DNA of 64,000 nt from Lentzea tibetensis. GTDB lineage: Bacteria > Actinomycetota > Actinomycetes > Mycobacteriales > Pseudonocardiaceae. The notes below the pieces were generated by a model. The model worked only from the letters and a program-made list of their open reading frames with translations, was not told the DNA's origin and did no database searches. Each line of letters opens with the position of its first letter. Position 1 is the first letter of the stretch. Positions 43,666-52,961 of the stretch are shown piece after piece. Location: contig NZ_VOBR01000009.1 in NCBI RefSeq assembly GCF_007845675.1, positions 124,001-188,000 of the forward strand, written 5' to 3'. Both the position numbers and the translations under genes were made by a program.

Positions 43666-44934
43666 ATGGAGACGACTCGGCGCACGTTCCTCATCGGCCT
43701 CGCGGCCGTGCCCCTGGCGGGCTGCGGGCTGGGCGGCCAACAGCAGAGCGGCGGTGCCGTCAGCGGCGAGATCAAGGGCGAGATCACGTTCCAGACGTGG
43801 GCGCTCAAGCCGAAGTACACCGACTACGTCAACGGCGTCGTCGACGCATTTCAGAAGCAACACCCCGGTACCACGGTGAAGTGGGTCGACCAGCCCGCCG
43901 ACGGGTACTTGCAGAAGGTCATGGCGGACGCGTCCGCCGGCAGCCTGCCTGACGTGATCAACGTGCCCCCGGACCTGAGCTTCCCGCTGGCGAAGAAGGG
44001 CCAGCTGGTCAACCTCGACGAGGCGATGCCGGAGGCGAAGGGCGACTACCTGGAGAACGGCTGGCGCGCCTACGAGATCCCCGGCAAGGGCGGCTGCTAC
44101 GGCTTCCCGTGGTACCTCAACACCGGCCCGATCTTCTACAACAAGGCCCTGTTCCAGCAGGCCGGACTCGACCCGAACAAGCCGCCGACGACGTTCAAGG
44201 AGGCGGAGGAGCAGGCGTTGCAGCTCGCGCAGCGCAGCAAGATCGCGATGCTCGGCCAGACGCCGACGATCGTCGACTTCGCGCTGTACGGCGTGAAGCT
44301 GCTCAGCGACAACGGCGAGACGTTCGTGTTCAACGAGCCCAAGGGCGTCGAGCTGCTGGAGATCTACAAGCGGATGTACGACGCGGGCGCGCTCGTGCCC
44401 GAGGCGCTGACCCAGAACTACACCGGCTCCGGCGCGAAGTTCATGGCGCAGCAGACCGCGCTGACTCCAGGCAGCGCGTACGACCTCGGCAAGTTCAAGA
44501 CCGACGCGCCGTCGCTCTACGCCAACATCGGCATCGCCAAGCCCATCACCAACACCGGGCACGCCGCGATGTACGTGCACGGCGTGAGCGTTCCCGCTGC
44601 CAGCAAGAACAAGCCGACCGCGCTCGCGTTCGGGCGGTTCGTGACCAACGCGGAGAACCAGCTCAAGTTCGCCAAGATCTCCGGCATCTTCCCGTCCACC
44701 AAGGGCGGCATGTCCGACCCGCACTTCACCACCGAGGACGGCACCGACGAGGCGCGCGTGCGCGTCGCGGCGGCCAAGCAGCTCGGTGACGCGGTGAACT
44801 ACACGCCCGTCCAGTTCAGCTCGCAGATGCAGGAGTCGCTGCGGCAGCAGGTCGCCGACGCGATGCTCGGCAAGAAGTCACCGAAGCAGGCATTGGACGA
44901 CGTCGTCGCCGAGTGCAACCGGCTGTTGAAGTGA
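43666..44934 (+). CDS. Sugar ABC transporter substrate-binding lipoprotein
   Basis: 422 residues. A signal with twin arginines (TTRRTFLIGLAAVPLAGC) ends in a lipobox at Cys20. It is an extracellular binding protein family 1 fold. CUT1-type motifs include GSLPDVINVPPDL and GKGGCYGFPWYLNTGPIFYN (the last taken as one conserved region). First gene of the operon with two permeases and three glycosidases. From context the ligand may be a mannose-rich oligosaccharide; this is inferred. Confidence 0.92.
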   Translation: METTRRTFLIGLAAVPLAGCGLGGQQQSGGAVSGEIKGEITFQTWALKPKYTDYVNGVVDAFQKQHPGTTVKWVDQPADGYLQKVMADASAGSLPDVINVPPDLSFPLAKKGQLVNLDEAMPEAKGDYLENGWRAYEIPGKGGCYGFPWYLNTGPIFYNKALFQQAGLDPNKPPTTFKEAEEQALQLAQRSKIAMLGQTPTIVDFALYGVKLLSDNGETFVFNEPKGVELLEIYKRMYDAGALVPEALTQNYTGSGAKFMAQQTALTPGSAYDLGKFKTDAPSLYANIGIAKPITNTGHAAMYVHGVSVPAASKNKPTALAFGRFVTNAENQLKFAKISGIFPSTKGGMSDPHFTTEDGTDEARVRVAAAKQLGDAVNYTPVQFSSQMQESLRQQVADAMLGKKSPKQALDDVVAECNRLLK

Positions 44935-44947
44935 CACCCCGGAAAAG

Positions 44948-45817
44948 ATGACACACCGCCCGCACACCCCGTGGCTGTTCCTGTTGCCGGGACTGGCCGT
45001 CGTGCTCATGTTCAGCATCTTCCCGTTCCTGAACATGATCGTGCTCGCGTTCACCGACGCGGACGCGCTCGGTGGCGGCCAGTTCACCGGGGTGGACAAC
45101 TTCGTCCGCATGGTCGACGACCCGAAGTTCTGGGTCGCCGCGCGCAACAGCACGCTCTACCTGTTCGGCGTCGTACCACCGCTGGTGCTGCTGCCGCTGC
45201 TGCTCGCGCTGCTGGTGCGCAGGCAGGTTCCCGGCATCACGTTCTTCCGCACCGCGTTCTTCACGCCGGTGATCGCCTCCGCGGTGGTCGTCGGCCTGAT
45301 CTGGACGTGGCTGCTCGACAGCCGCGGCCTGGTCAACAGCGTCGTCGAGGCGCTGGGCGGCGCGCGGATCCCCTTCCTCACCGACTCGTCGCTGCTGCTC
45401 GTCAGCGCGATGGCGGTGACGGTGTGGAAGGGGATGGGCTACTACATGGTGATCTACCTGGCCGCGCTCGCGAACGTGCCGAACGACCTGCACGAGGCGG
45501 CGCAGGTCGACGGCGCGGGGCCGATCCGGCGGTTCGTGTCGGTCACCGTGCCCGCGCTGCGGCCGACGATGGTGCTCGTCGCGGCGCTGTCCGCGGTCAA
45601 CGGGTTCCGCGTGTTCGCCGAGGTCTACCTGCTGTCCGGCGGTTCCGGTGGTCCGGGTGGCGCGTCGACGACGCTCGTGATGCTCATCCAGCAGACCGGC
45701 ACCGGGCTCACCGGTGAGGTCGGCTACGCGTCCGCGCTCAGCCTGGTGCTGTTCGTCGTGACGCTCGGGCTGCTGCTGATCACGTTGCGGCTCAACCGGA
45801 AGGAGGACCTGCTGTGA
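44948..45817 (+). CDS. Sugar ABC transporter permease (MalF type)
   Basis: 289 residues with six membrane helices and the EAA loop DLHEAAQVDGAGPIRRF. Works with the next permease. The ATG at 44948 lies 13 bases after the binding-protein stop, and the stop overlaps the next start. No ATPase gene is in the operon. Confidence 0.92.
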   Translation: MTHRPHTPWLFLLPGLAVVLMFSIFPFLNMIVLAFTDADALGGGQFTGVDNFVRMVDDPKFWVAARNSTLYLFGVVPPLVLLPLLLALLVRRQVPGITFFRTAFFTPVIASAVVVGLIWTWLLDSRGLVNSVVEALGGARIPFLTDSSLLLVSAMAVTVWKGMGYYMVIYLAALANVPNDLHEAAQVDGAGPIRRFVSVTVPALRPTMVLVAALSAVNGFRVFAEVYLLSGGSGGPGGASTTLVMLIQQTGTGLTGEVGYASALSLVLFVVTLGLLLITLRLNRKEDLL

Positions 45818-46620
45818 GGTTGTTCTGGCGCTACCTGCTCCTGTTGTTCGTGCTGGCGATCAGCATCGGCCCCTTCCTGTGGCAGCTGTCGACGTCGCTC
45901 AAGGGCGCGGGCGAGGACGTCTACCTGCCGGACTTCGTGCCGGACGACCCGACCCTCGCGAACTACGCGGGTGTCGCGGACGTCGTTCCGGTGTGGACGT
46001 TCGCGCTGAACTCCCTGCTGGTGGCCGTTGTCAACGTTGTCTGCAACTGCCTGGGCGCCGCGATGGCCGGATACGCGCTGGCACGGCTCAAGTTCCGCGG
46101 CCGCAGGCTGGCCGGTCTGGTGTTCGCGGCGGCGATCCTGGTGCCGTTCGAGACGATCCTGATCTCGCTGTTCCTGGTGATGCGGTCGCTCGGGCTGACC
46201 AACACGCTGACCGGCGTGGTGCTGCCGGGCGCGATCGCCGCGTTGAACGTCCTGTTGCTGCGCAACGCCTTCCTCGCCCTGCCTGGCGAGGTGGAGGAGG
46301 CGGCGATCATCGACGGCGCGAACGCGTGGCAGCGGTTCGTGCGGATCGCGCTGCCGTCGGTGCGGGGCACGCTGGTGGTCGTCGCGCTGTTCTCGTTCAT
46401 GTTCTCGTGGGACGACTTCCTGTGGCCGCTGATCGTGCTGAGCGACCCGGACAAGTACACGCTCACCATCGGCCTCGCCTACCTGCAGGGCACGTTCTTC
46501 CAGAACCAGCGACTCGTCGCCGCGGGCACGATCATCGCCGTCGCACCGCTCATCCTGCTGTTCCTGTTGCTGCAGAAGCACTTCTTCCGCGGCGTCGGAG
46601 AAGGCGCCCTCAAGGGATAA
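45814..46620 (+). CDS. Sugar ABC transporter permease (MalG type)
   Basis: 268 residues with six membrane helices and the EAA loop EVEEAAIIDGANAWQRF. The GTG at 45814 overlaps the previous stop (GTGA). The conserved C-terminal QKHFFRGVGEGALKG end is typical of this type. The GH5-like gene follows after 18 bases. Confidence 0.92.
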   Translation: MRLFWRYLLLLFVLAISIGPFLWQLSTSLKGAGEDVYLPDFVPDDPTLANYAGVADVVPVWTFALNSLLVAVVNVVCNCLGAAMAGYALARLKFRGRRLAGLVFAAAILVPFETILISLFLVMRSLGLTNTLTGVVLPGAIAALNVLLLRNAFLALPGEVEEAAIIDGANAWQRFVRIALPSVRGTLVVVALFSFMFSWDDFLWPLIVLSDPDKYTLTIGLAYLQGTFFQNQRLVAAGTIIAVAPLILLFLLLQKHFFRGVGEGALKG

Positions 46621-46638
46621 GTACTGAAGGGTTGACGT

Positions 46639-47742
46639 ATGCGCTTTGGTGTCAACTACACCCCGTCGGTCGGCTGGTTCCACCACTGGCTGGACTTCTC
46701 GCTCGACGACGTGAAGGCGGACTTCGCGGCGATCGCCGGGCTGGGCATGGACCACGTGCGGGTGTTCCCGCTGTGGCCGGTGTTCCAGCCCAACCGCGGG
46801 CTCGTCCGGCCGAAGGCGGTCGAGCAGCTGCTCAGCATGGTCGACGCGGCCGCAGAAGCCGGACTGGACGTGCAGGTGGACGCGTTGCAGGGCCACCTGT
46901 CGAGCTTCGACTTCTACCCGTCCTGGGTGCAGACCTGGCACAAGCGCAACATGTTCACCGATCCCGAGGCGATCGAGGGGCAGGTGTTCTACGTCCGGAC
47001 GCTCGCGGAGGCGGTGCGGGACAAGCCGAACGTCCTCGGCCTGACGCTGGGCAACGAGGTCAACCTGCTGACCGAATCGCACCCGTGCACGTCCGACGAG
47101 GCGGGCGCGTGGATCGACACGCTGCTCGAAGCGGCGGGTCCCGGCTCGGTGCACTCGGAGTACGACGCGGTCTGGTACGAGGACGGCCACCCGTTCCTGC
47201 CGGAGCACGCGGCGCGCAAGGGCGCGATGACGACCGTGCACTCGTGGGTGTTCAACGGCACCGCGCAGCGCTACGGGCCGATGAGCGCGGAGAGCGTGCA
47301 CCACGCCGAGTACCTGGTCGAGCTGGCGCGGGCGTGGGCGCTCGACCCGGCGCGGCCGGTGTGGCTGCAGGAGGTGGGCGCCGCGCAGCCGGAGATCAGC
47401 GCCGAGCAGGCGCCGGAGTGGGCCGAGCAAACGCTTGCGAATGTGCTGACGTGCGACAACCTGTACGGCGTCACGTGGTGGTGCTCGTTCGACCTCAGCC
47501 GTGATCTGGTCGACTTCCCGGAACGCGAGTACGAACTGGGGTTGATGACCACCGAACGCAAGGTCAAGCCGCTGGGTGAGGCGATCGCCCGCGTCATCGC
47601 GGGTGACCGGCCGGATCTCGCGATGCGCACGCCGCTGACGCTGCCCGGCAGGCGTTCGGCGTGGGGTCCCGGTGGGGTGTTCTTCGAAGAGTGGATGAAC
47701 CTCGCGCGTCAGGGTGTGCGCGCGTCGATCGAGTTGGGGTGA
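46639..47742 (+). CDS. GH5-like glycoside hydrolase, probable intracellular beta-mannosidase
   Basis: 367 residues, TIM-barrel of the GH5 type without signal peptide. The acid/base glutamate is in TLGNEVN near residue 139 and the nucleophile glutamate in VWLQEVG near 244. The opening (MRFGVNYTPSVGWFHHWLDF) and the LWPVFQPNRGL segment resemble subfamily GH5_18, whose known members cleave Man-beta-1,4-GlcNAc from N-glycans. The subfamily call is from recall, not a search. The neighbouring GH38 and GH18 genes support it. The last codons are copied in a short duplication after the stop. Confidence 0.75.
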   Translation: MRFGVNYTPSVGWFHHWLDFSLDDVKADFAAIAGLGMDHVRVFPLWPVFQPNRGLVRPKAVEQLLSMVDAAAEAGLDVQVDALQGHLSSFDFYPSWVQTWHKRNMFTDPEAIEGQVFYVRTLAEAVRDKPNVLGLTLGNEVNLLTESHPCTSDEAGAWIDTLLEAAGPGSVHSEYDAVWYEDGHPFLPEHAARKGAMTTVHSWVFNGTAQRYGPMSAESVHHAEYLVELARAWALDPARPVWLQEVGAAQPEISAEQAPEWAEQTLANVLTCDNLYGVTWWCSFDLSRDLVDFPEREYELGLMTTERKVKPLGEAIARVIAGDRPDLAMRTPLTLPGRRSAWGPGGVFFEEWMNLARQGVRASIELG

Positions 47743-47849
47743 CTGGTGGTTGGCATAACAGTGCACGACGAACGCGCGCTGCTCGAGGAACGGCTTGACG
47801 AACGCATCCGGCCCGCGCGGTGCGGCGACTCGATCGAGTTGGGGTGACT
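47725..47849. repeat. Short tandem duplication at the GH5/GH38 gene junction
   Basis: A 20-base stretch covering the GH5 stop (47725-47744) recurs at 47830-47849, and the opening of the GH38 gene (from 47857) is preceded by a similar copy at 47761. The copies differ by several bases and one gap. Confidence 0.85.
47761..47847 (+). pseudogene. 28-codon fragment: start of the GH38 gene fused to the end of the GH5 gene
   Basis: The fragment opens VHDERALLEERL, as the mannosidase does (MHDERALLEERL), loses four codons, and ends GDSIELG, which is the end of the GH5 protein (ASIELG) with the same stop. It has no function that I can see and is best read as the scar of a duplication at the junction. 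It sits between a complete GH5 gene and a complete GH38 gene. Confidence 0.75.
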
Positions 47850-47856
47850 ACTAGTA

Positions 47857-50784
47857 ATGCACGACGAACGCGCGCTGCTCGAGGAGCGGCTGAACCGGAC
47901 GCTGAAGGAACGCATCCGTCCCGCTCTCTACGGCGACTCGGTGCCGCTGTCGCTGGAGGTGTGGAACGCGCCGGACGAGCCCGTGCCGATAGCGGAAGCG
48001 CTGGCCGCCTCCTACGAACCGGCTCAGGTCGGTGACGCGTGGGGTCCGCCGTGGGGCACGACGTGGTTCCGCCTGTCGGGCCGGGTGCCCGAGGCGTGGG
48101 CGGGCAGGCCGGTCGAGGCGGTGATCGACCTCGGGTTCACCCACCCCGGCCCCGGTTTCCAGGCCGAGGGTCTCGTCTACACGGCCGGTGGCGTGCCCGC
48201 GAAGGGCATCGAGCCGCGCAACACCTACCTGCCGATCGAGGGTGACGACGTCCTGTTCTACGTCGAGGCCGCGGGCAACCCGACGATCCTGGACTTCCAC
48301 CCGTTCCTGCCGACGCAGCTGGGCGACAAGCTCACCGCGGGCACCGACCCGCTGTACCAGATCCTGCGCGCGGACCTGGCGGTGTTCCAGCCGGACGTCT
48401 GGCACCTGATCCTCGACATCGAGGTGTTGCAGGGCCTGATGAAGGAGCTCCAGGACCACGACCCGCGCCGGCACAAGATCCTGCGCGCGCTGGACCGCTC
48501 GATGGACGTGCTCGACGTGCAGGACGTCGCGGGCACGGCCGACCGGGCCCGCGCGCAGCTGGCGGACGTGCTGGCCAAACCCGCTTCCGCGTCGGCGCAC
48601 CGGATCTCCGCGGTCGGGCACGCGCACATCGACTCGGCGTGGCTGTGGCCGTTGCGCGAGACGGTCCGCAAGTGCGCGCGGACGTTCTCGAACGTGACGA
48701 CGCTGATGGAGCAGTACCCGGACTTCGTGTTCGCGTGCTCGCAGGCGCAGCAGTTCGCGTGGATGAAGGAGCACTACCCGCGGGTCTGGGAGCGCATCAA
48801 GGATCACGTGGCGGGCGGGCAGTTCGTGCCCGTCGGCGGCATGTGGGTCGAGTCGGACACGAACATGCCCGGCGGCGAGGCCATGGCCCGGCAGCTGGTG
48901 CACGGCAAGCGCTTCTTCATGGACGAGTTCGGGGTCGAGACGCTCGAGGTCTGGCTGCCGGACTCGTTCGGCTACAGCGCCGCGCTCCCCCAGCTGATCA
49001 AGCTGTCCGGCTCGCGCTGGTTCCTCACCCAGAAGCTGTCCTGGAACCAGATCAACAAGTTCCCGCACCACACGTTCTGGTGGGAGGGCATCGACGGGAC
49101 CCGGATCTTCACCCACTTCCCGCCCGTCGACACGTACAACTCCTCGTTGTCCGGCGAGGAACTGGCCCGTGCGTCACGCCAGTTCGCCGAGCACGCGGAC
49201 GCGTCGCGTTCGCTCGTTCCGTTCGGCTACGGCGACGGCGGTGGCGGGCCGACCCGCGAGATGATGGAGACCGCGCACCGGGTCGCGTCGCTGGAGGGTT
49301 CGCCGACGGTCCAGGTCGAGGCGCCGTCGTCGTTCTTCGCGGCGGCCGAGGAGGAGTACCCGAACGCGCCGGTGTGGGCGGGTGAGCTGTACCTGGAGAA
49401 GCACCGCGCCACGTACACGACGCAGGCGAAGACGAAGCAGGGCAACCGGCGCAGCGAACACCTGCTGCGCGAGGCCGAGCACTGGTCGACCGCGGCGGCT
49501 CTGGCCGGTGCGGACTACCCGTACGAAGCGCTGGACGCGCTGTGGAAAACCGTGCTGCTGCACCAGTTCCACGACATCCTGCCGGGCTCGTCGATCGCCT
49601 GGGTGCACCGCGAGGCCGAGGAGACCTACGCACGGGTGGCGGCCGAGCTGGGCGCGCTCATCGAGACCGCCACGGCCGCGCTGGTCGGCTCGGGTGACGA
49701 GGACGTGCTGCTGGACGTGCTCGGCGGACCGGTGCCGGGTGCGTTCGTCGAGGCCGTGGACGGCGTGCTGGACAACGGGATCCTGCGCGTCACGGTGTCG
49801 GCCGACGGCGTGATCACGTCCGTCCACGACTACGCGACCGACCGCGAGGTGCTGAGCGGGCCGGCGAACCTGCTGCAGCTGCACGCGGACACGCCGAACC
49901 AGTGGGACGCGTGGGACATCGATCCGTTCTACCGCAACAGCACCACGGACCTGCTGCCGGACGAGCGGCTCGACAGCGGTGACACGGTCGTGGTGCGGCA
50001 GAAGTTCGGCGCGTCGACCGTGACGCAGCGGATCCAGCTGCGCGCGGGCGCGCGGCAGGTCGACTTCTCGACCGAGGTCGACTGGCACGAGTGCGAGAAG
50101 CTGCTGAAGGTCGCGTTCCCGCTGGACCTGCGGGCCGAGGTGTCGACGGCGGAGACCCAGTTCGGGCACCTGCACCGGCCGATCCACACCAACACCTCGT
50201 GGGAGAACGCGAAGTTCGAGATCTGCGCGCACCGCTGGCTGCACGTCGGCGAGCCCGGCATGGGCGTGGCGATCGTCAACGACTCGACCTACGGCCACGA
50301 CGTCACCCGCACGACGCGACCCGACGGCGGCACCACGACGACCGTGCGGCTGTCCCTGTTGCGCGCACCCCGTTTCCCCGATCCGGAGACCGACCAGGGC
50401 GAGCACCGGTTCCGCTACTCGCTCGTGGTCGGCGGCATCCCCGAGGCCATCGACGCGGGCTACCGGATCAACCTCCCGTCGCGCGTCGTGCGCGGCTCCC
50501 TGAAAAATGGGACACAGGCCGTGGAACCCTTGGTGTCCACCAACAATCCCGCCGTCAAGGTCGAGGCCGTGAAGCTGGCCGACGACCGGTCGGGCGACGT
50601 CGTCGTCCGGCTCTACGAGGCGCACGGCGGACGTGCCCGCGCCTCGCTGCGCACGTCGTTCCCGTACTACCGCATCCAGGAGACCGACCTGCTCGAACGG
50701 CCGCTCTCGGATGCCTCCGGTGACCTGACGCTGCGCCCGTTCCAAGTGATCACCCTGCGAATCACTCCGGAAGGCAAGCGATGA
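47857..50784 (+). CDS. Alpha-mannosidase, GH38
   Basis: 975 residues, cytoplasmic (no signal). An N-terminal beta domain covers the first 240 residues. The zinc site starts with GHAHIDSAWLWP near 253, the nucleophile aspartate is in WLPDSFGYSAALPQ near 368, and HQFHDILPGSS lies near 568. C-terminal beta domains follow. GH38 enzymes remove alpha-linked mannose, often from N-glycan pieces. The ATG at 47857 was chosen although the preceding scar carries a similar GTG start. The stop overlaps the GH18 start (ATGA). Confidence 0.95.
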   Translation: MHDERALLEERLNRTLKERIRPALYGDSVPLSLEVWNAPDEPVPIAEALAASYEPAQVGDAWGPPWGTTWFRLSGRVPEAWAGRPVEAVIDLGFTHPGPGFQAEGLVYTAGGVPAKGIEPRNTYLPIEGDDVLFYVEAAGNPTILDFHPFLPTQLGDKLTAGTDPLYQILRADLAVFQPDVWHLILDIEVLQGLMKELQDHDPRRHKILRALDRSMDVLDVQDVAGTADRARAQLADVLAKPASASAHRISAVGHAHIDSAWLWPLRETVRKCARTFSNVTTLMEQYPDFVFACSQAQQFAWMKEHYPRVWERIKDHVAGGQFVPVGGMWVESDTNMPGGEAMARQLVHGKRFFMDEFGVETLEVWLPDSFGYSAALPQLIKLSGSRWFLTQKLSWNQINKFPHHTFWWEGIDGTRIFTHFPPVDTYNSSLSGEELARASRQFAEHADASRSLVPFGYGDGGGGPTREMMETAHRVASLEGSPTVQVEAPSSFFAAAEEEYPNAPVWAGELYLEKHRATYTTQAKTKQGNRRSEHLLREAEHWSTAAALAGADYPYEALDALWKTVLLHQFHDILPGSSIAWVHREAEETYARVAAELGALIETATAALVGSGDEDVLLDVLGGPVPGAFVEAVDGVLDNGILRVTVSADGVITSVHDYATDREVLSGPANLLQLHADTPNQWDAWDIDPFYRNSTTDLLPDERLDSGDTVVVRQKFGASTVTQRIQLRAGARQVDFSTEVDWHECEKLLKVAFPLDLRAEVSTAETQFGHLHRPIHTNTSWENAKFEICAHRWLHVGEPGMGVAIVNDSTYGHDVTRTTRPDGGTTTTVRLSLLRAPRFPDPETDQGEHRFRYSLVVGGIPEAIDAGYRINLPSRVVRGSLKNGTQAVEPLVSTNNPAVKVEAVKLADDRSGDVVVRLYEAHGGRARASLRTSFPYYRIQETDLLERPLSDASGDLTLRPFQVITLRITPEGKR

Positions 50785-51680
50785 GAAAGCTGTTCCTCGC
50801 CCTGCTGCTGGTGCTCCTGGCGGCGCCACCGGCACAGGCCGCCCCGTACAAGCGAACAGTCGTCTACTACCAAACCCAGTACAGCAACGGCAGCACCGGC
50901 ACGTACGTGTCACCGCTGCCCTTGCTGCAGCGCAACACCGGCGTCACGGACGTGCTCGTCGCCGCGATCCACCTCAACGCGGACAAGATCGTGCACCTGA
51001 ACGACCACCCCCCGGCGCACTCGCGGTACACGCAGATGTGGAAGGACCTCGCCGCCATGCAGGCGCGCGGCGTCAACGTGATCGGCATGGTCGGCGGCGC
51101 GGCACAGGGCAGCTTCCAGCGCCTCGACACCCAGTTCGACACGTTCTACCCGCTGCTGGCGGACGTGATCAGGAAGTACAAGCTCAACGGCGTCGACCTC
51201 GACGTCGAGGAGCGCATGTCGATCGCGGGCGTCCGGCGGGTGATCGACAAGCTGAAGGCGGACTTCGGGTCCGGCTTCATCATCTCGCTGTCGCCGGTGG
51301 CCTCCGCGTTGTCCGGCGGCGGCAACCTGTCCGGCTTCAGCTACGACGAGCTGTACCGCAGCCACGGGTCGAAGATCGCGTGGTTCAACGGTCAGTTCTA
51401 CAACGGCTGGGGCTCGGCCTCGTCGACGGCGGGCTACGACCGGATCATCAGCCGCGGCGTCATCCCGGCCAGCAAGGTCGTGATGGCCACGTTGACCAAC
51501 CCGTCCAACGGCGGGTCGGGGTACGTGAACATCGCGACGTTGAAGACGACCGTGCGGTCGCTCATCGGGAAGTACCCGACGTTCGGCGGCGTGGCGGGCT
51601 GGGAGTACTTCAACTCGCTGCCGGGCGGTACCTCAGCACCCTGGCAGTGGGCCTCACAGGTCTCCGCGATGCAGAAGTAA
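50781..51680 (+). CDS. Secreted GH18 enzyme, endo-beta-N-acetylglucosaminidase-like
   Basis: 299 residues. A signal peptide ends near residue 20 (PPAQA). The GH18 signature DxxDxDxE is NGVDLDVEE with D139, D141 and catalytic E143. The short barrel without insertion domains resembles Endo-type enzymes (Endo T, Endo H groups) more than large chitinases; this is a judgement by eye. Such enzymes cut between the two GlcNAc residues of N-glycans. It is the only glycosidase of the operon with a signal peptide, so it would supply substrate to the importer. Confidence 0.78.
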   Translation: MRKLFLALLLVLLAAPPAQAAPYKRTVVYYQTQYSNGSTGTYVSPLPLLQRNTGVTDVLVAAIHLNADKIVHLNDHPPAHSRYTQMWKDLAAMQARGVNVIGMVGGAAQGSFQRLDTQFDTFYPLLADVIRKYKLNGVDLDVEERMSIAGVRRVIDKLKADFGSGFIISLSPVASALSGGGNLSGFSYDELYRSHGSKIAWFNGQFYNGWGSASSTAGYDRIISRGVIPASKVVMATLTNPSNGGSGYVNIATLKTTVRSLIGKYPTFGGVAGWEYFNSLPGGTSAPWQWASQVSAMQK

Positions 51681-51783
51681 GGGGTCTCGCACCCCGCGGG
51701 TGCGTGACCACCCGATGCAAGGGCTCCCTCCTCAGGACGAATCTCATGGTCACAAGAGAAACGACCTGAGGAGTGAGTCAGCG

Positions 51784-51948
51784 ATGGAGTGGACGCCCGA
51801 AGCGATCAAGGCGGAGATGGACTACCGGCAGAAGGCTCTGCGCGAGGACTCCCGCCGCTACCAGGAGCTGCTGCGCAGCGGCTACCGTCCCCGCTCCTGG
51901 TGGCACCGCATGACACACCGGCACGAACCGCAGGTACCTGCGGCGTAG
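51784..51948 (+). CDS. Small hypothetical protein, 54 residues
   Basis: A soluble, highly charged peptide (MEWTPEAIKAEMDYRQKALR...) that looks largely helical, with tryptophans near the end (RSWWHRM). GAGGAG stands about 12 bases before the ATG at 51784. A longer start at 51700 exists but has no ribosome site. Not recognised. It is followed by a strong hairpin, which supports it as the end of a transcript. Confidence 0.55.
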   Translation: MEWTPEAIKAEMDYRQKALREDSRRYQELLRSGYRPRSWWHRMTHRHEPQVPAA

Positions 51949-51960
51949 GTCGGGGGTGAG

Positions 51961-51994
51961 CAGGGGGTGGCGGAGTTGCGCCCGCCACCCCCTG
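51961..51994. terminator. Bidirectional terminator
   Basis: A perfect 13-base stem (CAGGGGGTGGCGG with CCGCCACCCCCTG) and an eight-base loop, between the 54-residue gene and the convergent betaine binding-protein gene. Confidence 0.8.
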
Positions 51995-52004
51995 TCCTCG
52001 TGCG

Positions 52005-52961
52005 TCAGGCCTTGGCGATCCAGGCCTTGACCTTGTCCGGGTTGGCGTCGACCCACTTCTTGGCGGCGTCGGCGGCGGACATGTGGTCCTCGGCGATGTA
52101 CTTCGCCACGGTGTTCTGGTCCTCGTTGGTCCACTTGAAGTTCTTCACGAGGTTGTAGGCCGGGCCATTGGCGTCGGCGAACTTCTTGCTGACGATCTTG
52201 TCCAGGTCGTAGTCCGGGTAGTCGCAGGCGACCTTCTCGGCGTCGGCGTCGCAGCCCGCCTTGTACTCCGGCAGCTTGACCTTCACGAGCTTGATCTCGT
52301 TCAGCAGCCACTGCGGCGAGTAGAAGTAGCCGATGACCGGCTTCTTGTCCTTCTCGGCCTGCCGGAACGCGGTGATCAGCGCGGTCTCGCTGCCGCCGTA
52401 GACGACCTTGTAGTTCAGGTTGAGGTTCTTGACCAGCGCCTCGTCGTTGGTGACGAACGAGGGGTCGCCGTCGAGCAGCTGGCCCTTGTCACCGGACTCC
52501 GAGGTCTTGAACAGGTCGGCGTACTTGTTGAGGTTGTTCCAGTCCGTGATGTCCGGGTGCTCCTTGGCGAGCCACGGCGGCACGTACCAGCCGATCTGCC
52601 CCTTCACACCGGTCGACCCGGCGGAGACGGCGGTCTTCTGCTCGTCGATGTACTTCTTGCGCAGGTCGTCGTGGCCCCAGTTCTCGACGACCGCGTCGAC
52701 CTCACCGGTGCCGAAGCCCTGCCACGCGACCTCTTCCTTGAGGTCCTTCTTCGTGACCTTGCACTTCAGCTCCTTCTCGGCGACGTGGGCGAGCACCGCT
52801 GCGTTCGCCTCGTAGCCGACCCACGGGTTCACCGCGATGTTGAACGCGCCGCAGTCACCGGATCCGCTCCCGGACGAGCTGTCCCCTACCTTCGCGCCGC
52901 TGCACCCAGCCAGCGCAAGCGCTCCAGCGAGCGCAACGGCGACCACGCTATGCCTTGCCAC
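52005..52961 (-). CDS. Glycine betaine type ABC substrate-binding lipoprotein
   Basis: 318 residues. The signal peptide ends in lipobox LAGC. The OpuAC-type domain has NIAVNPWVGYEANAAVL, WQGFGTGEVDAVVENWGHDD, IGWYVPPWL and VIGYFYSPQW, with the tryptophans and tyrosines that form the aromatic box for quaternary ammonium ligands. The likely ligand is glycine betaine or a related osmolyte. The GTG at 52961 overlaps the permease stop by 14 bases. It is the last gene of a three-gene operon and is closely related to the gene at 56191. Confidence 0.9.
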   Translation of the reverse strand: MARHSVVAVALAGALALAGCSGAKVGDSSSGSGSGDCGAFNIAVNPWVGYEANAAVLAHVAEKELKCKVTKKDLKEEVAWQGFGTGEVDAVVENWGHDDLRKKYIDEQKTAVSAGSTGVKGQIGWYVPPWLAKEHPDITDWNNLNKYADLFKTSESGDKGQLLDGDPSFVTNDEALVKNLNLNYKVVYGGSETALITAFRQAEKDKKPVIGYFYSPQWLLNEIKLVKVKLPEYKAGCDADAEKVACDYPDYDLDKIVSKKFADANGPAYNLVKNFKWTNEDQNTVAKYIAEDHMSAADAAKKWVDANPDKVKAWIAKA

